In this document: in pieces, positions 15,504 to 17,820 of the stretch
Layout of the letters: every line of letters begins with the position of its first letter
Position numbering within the stretch: position 1 is the stretch's first letter
NCBI GenBank assembly: GCA_964607865.1
Contig: CAZSLZ010000062.1
Location: 1-17,820, forward strand
Source: CAZSLZ01 sp964607865
Lineage (GTDB): Bacteria; Vulcanimicrobiota; JAJTBE01; CAZSLZ01
Reading direction: 5' to 3'
DNA: 17,820 nucleotides
The notes under the pieces: model-generated
What the model saw: the letters and a program-made list of their open reading frames with translations, nothing else
What the model was told of the DNA's origin: nothing
Databases searched by the model: none
Made by a program: the position numbers and the translations under genes

Positions 15504-15758
15504 ATGAACGAAAAGAAGCCATTAATGAATAGATTGAAGCGGCTGGAGGGCCAGGTCAGAGGGGTGGAAAGGTTAATAGGCCAGGAAGCCGAGCCGGGAA
15601 AGGTATTGCAGCAGATAAGCGCTATCCGCTCCGGGTTAAACCGGGTTGGTTTGATTTATGCAAAGGAATGCATATCCGGGGAAGCTGAAATGTCTTCTGA
15701 TGAGGATATGCAGGATAAAATAGACGTTTTGTTTGAAAACCTGCTGAAATACAAATAG
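15504..15758 (+). CDS. CsoR/FrmR (DUF156) family regulator lacking usual metal ligands
   Basis: 84 aa from the ATG at 15504; 77 aa if the ATG at 15525 (AAGAAG 6 nt upstream) is used; an in-frame TTG at 15498 overlaps the upstream stop. Small all-helical DNA-binding repressors of this family form dimers or tetramers and let go of DNA on binding Cu, Ni, formaldehyde or persulfide. The helix-1 signature RLKRLEGQVRGVERLI and QQISAIRSGLNRVG are unmistakable. The CsoR ligand set Cys-His-Cys is not kept: the first Cys position (CxDVL) reads PGKVL, the His position of LEDH holds the only Cys (AKEC), and the last Cys position is Glu. It is therefore unlikely to sense copper or nickel in the known way. 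Tight coupling to the AcsE-like gene suggests it controls that gene or its pathway (inference). Confidence 0.85.
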   Translation: MNEKKPLMNRLKRLEGQVRGVERLIGQEAEPGKVLQQISAIRSGLNRVGLIYAKECISGEAEMSSDEDMQDKIDVLFENLLKYK

Positions 15759-15808
15759 ATAAAACCTTAATTATTGTAGTTAACAGGAATGTCTTTATAC
15801 ATTTTTCA

Positions 15809-16330
15809 TTAAGTATTATAAACAATATTTTCGAGTTCCAGCAATTTTCGTTTTACATCAATGCCGCTGCCAAACCCCACCAGTTTTCTGTTTTTTCCCA
15901 GCACCCTGTGGCAGGGTATTATCAGGGGGACGGGGTTCCTGTTGCAGGCTCCCCCCACCGCCCTGCCGGATCTGGGTTTGCCCAGCCTTCGAGCGATATG
16001 GCCATAGGTTATAATTGTTCCACGGGAAACTTGTTTAATCTCATTCCATACCTGTAACTGAAAGTCTGTCCCTTTTAAATCTACAGGAACATCAAAATGT
16101 ACCGGGCTACCTTTTAAAAACTGCACAACTAAGCTGCCGGTGTGGTTCAAAAGAGAATTATCCGTTTCAAAATTCAAAGAAAAGTTTATGAAATTGGTTG
16201 AAAGAAATTTTCTTAACTTCTTCAACTCCGGGTCCTTCAGCGACACATTCAGTATTTTATTTTTCAGCGATGAAATTACAACCCGCCCTATGGAAGTATC
16301 AATAATATTATACATAATTTCAGTTTTCAT
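15809..16330 (-). CDS. ogt: Methylated-DNA--protein-cysteine methyltransferase (Ogt type)
   Basis: 173 aa suicide repair protein that takes the alkyl group from O6-alkylguanine onto its own cysteine. The active site is IPCHRVLG with acceptor C140. The helix-turn-helix with the arginine finger, SGRAVGGACNRNP (121-133), and the YGHIARRLGKPR stretch (109-120) are canonical. No Ada-type N-terminal regulatory domain is present. The N-terminal ~85 residues are poorly conserved, as usual. The start is uncertain: neither ATG 16330 nor the in-frame ATG 16315 has a clear SD. It converges with the CsoR-like gene across 50 nt, where only a weak AATGT/ACATT hairpin plus TTTT (15788-15806) is seen, and is divergent from the M20 peptidase gene. 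Confidence 0.93.
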   Translation of the reverse strand: MKTEIMYNIIDTSIGRVVISSLKNKILNVSLKDPELKKLRKFLSTNFINFSLNFETDNSLLNHTGSLVVQFLKGSPVHFDVPVDLKGTDFQLQVWNEIKQVSRGTIITYGHIARRLGKPRSGRAVGGACNRNPVPLIIPCHRVLGKNRKLVGFGSGIDVKRKLLELENIVYNT

Positions 16331-16386
16331 GATAATTAATTATTGCAAATAAATAGGATATTTCCTGTAGAAAAGGAAGTTCTCTA

Positions 16387-16414
16387 TTGACATATTAAAG
16401 GGGAAAGGTATGGT
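16387..16414 (+). promoter_or_regulatory. Possible promoter of the M20 peptidase gene
   Basis: A perfect TTGACA (16387-16392) is followed after 16 nt by TATGGT (16409-16414, 4/6 to the -10 consensus). Transcription would start at about 16421, the ATG itself. The same bases include the purine-rich AAAGGGGAAAGG (16397-16408) that would serve as SD only if transcription starts further upstream, so the two readings compete. Confidence 0.3.
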
Positions 16415-16420
16415 GTTAAA

Positions 16421-17737
16421 ATGGAACCGGAGATGTTTGAAAGAGCCAAGAATTATTTATCAGATTATATAAGAATTGATACTACAGTACCACCGGGAAA
16501 TACAGGCAATGCCTGCGATTTCCTGGGCAGGGTATTTTCTTCAGCCAGTATTCCATTTAAAACCTTTGAATCGGCGCCGGGCAAGGTTAACTTTCTGGCA
16601 AAAATGGAAGGCAGCGGGGAAAAAGCTCCCATCATATTTTTAAATCACCTTGATGTGGTGCCAGCTGACCCCGGAAAATGGAATTATCCCCCCTTCGGTG
16701 GCAAAATAGAAGACGGTTTTCTATATGGCCGGGGGACCATTGATATGAAATGCCTGGCTGTCTTTGAAATGATGGCTTTTCTCCATCTAAAGGAAAATAA
16801 TATTACTCCCAACAGGGATGTTTATTTTCTGGGTACCTGTGACGAAGAAATAGGCGGTGAACTGGGAGCAAAATGGATGGCGGAACATGTTAAAGAATTG
16901 CAGGAAGCTGAGGCGGTTTTTAACGAAGGAACTCCGGTTCTTGAAGATCAACAGGGCAGAGTCAATTTTATAAGTGTGGATGTGAGTGAAAAGGTTATGT
17001 TTCAACTTCGGCTTCATACCAGCGGGGTTGCCGGCCATGCATCCCTGCCCCACAGCCAGAACCCCAACGTGAAACTGGTTAACGCCCTCCACGCTGTGGT
17101 CAACTGCCACCCCCCATATCATATAACCCATACAGTTAAAGAATATTTTAAAAACCGGGCAAGAATCGCCCCGGAAAATTTAAAGAACAAATATGAAAAT
17201 ATTGAAGAATCCCTGCGGAATCCGGTTTTTGTAAGGGAATTTGTAAAAGACAGCTTCCATAACGCCATAGTTTCCAATACCATTTCGCTTACCGTATTAC
17301 GGGGCGGCGGCAAGGTGAACGTCATCCCTTCAGAATCGGAAGCTTTCGTGGACATCAGGCTTCTGCCCGGAGTTGACCCCGGAGTATTTCAAAAATACCT
17401 GGAAAAAGTAATAAATAATCCCGAGATAAAAATCGAATGTTATCACAGCAGTGAGATTGCCCCTGAATCTTCCATCACCAGCGATGCTTACAATGCAATA
17501 AAGGGCATTTATGAAGATGAGTTTAAAAATGTGCTGGTGGCGCCGGGGCTTTTTCCAGCCTGCACCGACTCCCGGTTCTTCCGAAGCAGGGGTATTGATT
17601 CCTACAGTTTCATGCCCATCAAACTCCCTGAATCAGAGTATAAAAAACTCCACGGAATCGATGAGCGGATCTCAATTGAAAACATAAACCGGGGAACCAG
17701 GCTTACCACCGAATTACTTTTAAAAATGGCCACCTGA
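16421..17737 (+). CDS. M20 family metallopeptidase (ArgE/DapE/CPG2-like)
   Basis: 438 aa, cytoplasmic two-zinc amidohydrolase or peptidase. Predicted zinc ligands and catalytic residues are complete: H76-x-D78 in NHLDVVPA, bridging D108 in YGRGTIDMK, catalytic E142 and ligand E143 in CDEEIGG, E169 in FNEGT, and H411 in LHGIDERIS. A lid/dimerisation domain (about 185-330) begins at the usual SVDVSEKVMFQLRL strand and contains HTSGVAGHAS. Length and motifs fit the M20 peptidase/acetylornithine-deacetylase-like group; the substrate (dipeptide, N-acyl amino acid or other) cannot be told. The ATG at 16421 is the only in-frame start near the purine-rich stretch, but that stretch is 12 nt away, longer than usual. 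No other gene follows in the remaining 83 nt. Confidence 0.92.
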   Translation: MEPEMFERAKNYLSDYIRIDTTVPPGNTGNACDFLGRVFSSASIPFKTFESAPGKVNFLAKMEGSGEKAPIIFLNHLDVVPADPGKWNYPPFGGKIEDGFLYGRGTIDMKCLAVFEMMAFLHLKENNITPNRDVYFLGTCDEEIGGELGAKWMAEHVKELQEAEAVFNEGTPVLEDQQGRVNFISVDVSEKVMFQLRLHTSGVAGHASLPHSQNPNVKLVNALHAVVNCHPPYHITHTVKEYFKNRARIAPENLKNKYENIEESLRNPVFVREFVKDSFHNAIVSNTISLTVLRGGGKVNVIPSESEAFVDIRLLPGVDPGVFQKYLEKVINNPEIKIECYHSSEIAPESSITSDAYNAIKGIYEDEFKNVLVAPGLFPACTDSRFFRSRGIDSYSFMPIKLPESEYKKLHGIDERISIENINRGTRLTTELLLKMAT

Positions 17738-17780
17738 GAATAGTTAATTATGTTGTCTCTGCAGAATAACTATTCTGTTT
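17737..17780 (+). terminator. Possible terminator after the M20 peptidase gene
   Basis: AGAATAGTTA (17737-17746) and TAACTATTCT (17767-17776) are perfect 10-bp inverted repeats with a 20-nt loop, followed by GTTT. The repeat starts at the last base of the stop codon. The AT-rich stem and short T-tract make it weak; it could instead be an operator-like palindrome. Confidence 0.4.
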
Positions 17781-17820
17781 CCCCAAAGCCTGTCACATTT
17801 CCACAGCCCTTTATGGCCCA

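Noticed and set aside
1..17820. CRISPR array, tRNA, IS element or phage module
   Set aside because: No spaced direct repeats, tRNA-like cloverleaf, transposase motif or phage structural gene was found on either strand.

Overview
The window reads as ordinary protein-coding DNA of an anaerobic bacterium. It has moderately low GC, AT-rich intergenic gaps, strong GGAGG-type ribosome binding sites and occasional TTG starts. The anaerobe signs are a flavodoxin-like protein with two 4Fe-4S clusters and a methyltetrahydrofolate:corrinoid methyltransferase homologue. Codon and SD style look Firmicutes-like, but the HisRS resembles the Bacteroidetes/eukaryote type as I remember it, so a candidate phylum is equally possible. 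I would not name a taxon. No tRNA, rRNA, CRISPR, IS element, phage gene or T-box was seen.

Left part (27-4954, all minus strand). A tight cluster, transcribed right to left, holds a UPF0173 metal-dependent hydrolase, a minimal penicillin-binding transpeptidase and a cytoplasmic GH13 amylase (gaps of 6 and 10 nt). A 247-nt gap then leads to a seven-TPR protein whose C-terminal part looks like the non-ATPase domain of GspE/PilB. Plus strand 5095-7522: a single-pass membrane protein of unknown function, then a flavodoxin/ferredoxin fusion, probably one operon. The 379-nt gap 7523-7901 holds a dispersed-type repeat (GAGGAACGCCAGCGACG) and a hairpin terminator.

Middle (7902-11670, minus). hisS is followed by a TTG-initiated protein built from about seven 20-residue beta-rich repeats. 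A cytoplasmic-looking S10 serine carboxypeptidase homologue has its own terminator. It is divergent from an EAL-domain c-di-GMP phosphodiesterase (11813-12883), and the two inferred promoters share one palindromic TTGCAA hexamer.

Right part. An orphan FecE/BtuD-type ABC ATPase (minus) converges on the EAL gene with a 5-nt gap. An esterase with a strong terminator lies upstream of it. An AcsE-like methyltransferase (plus) is followed after 2 nt by a CsoR/FrmR-family regulator lacking the usual metal ligands. Then come an Ogt-type DNA repair methyltransferase (minus) and an M20 metallopeptidase (plus).

I saw no clear large new system. The best leads are the AcsE-like/CsoR-like pair, the 20-residue repeat protein, the TPR-GspE-like fusion and the shared -35 divergent promoter.
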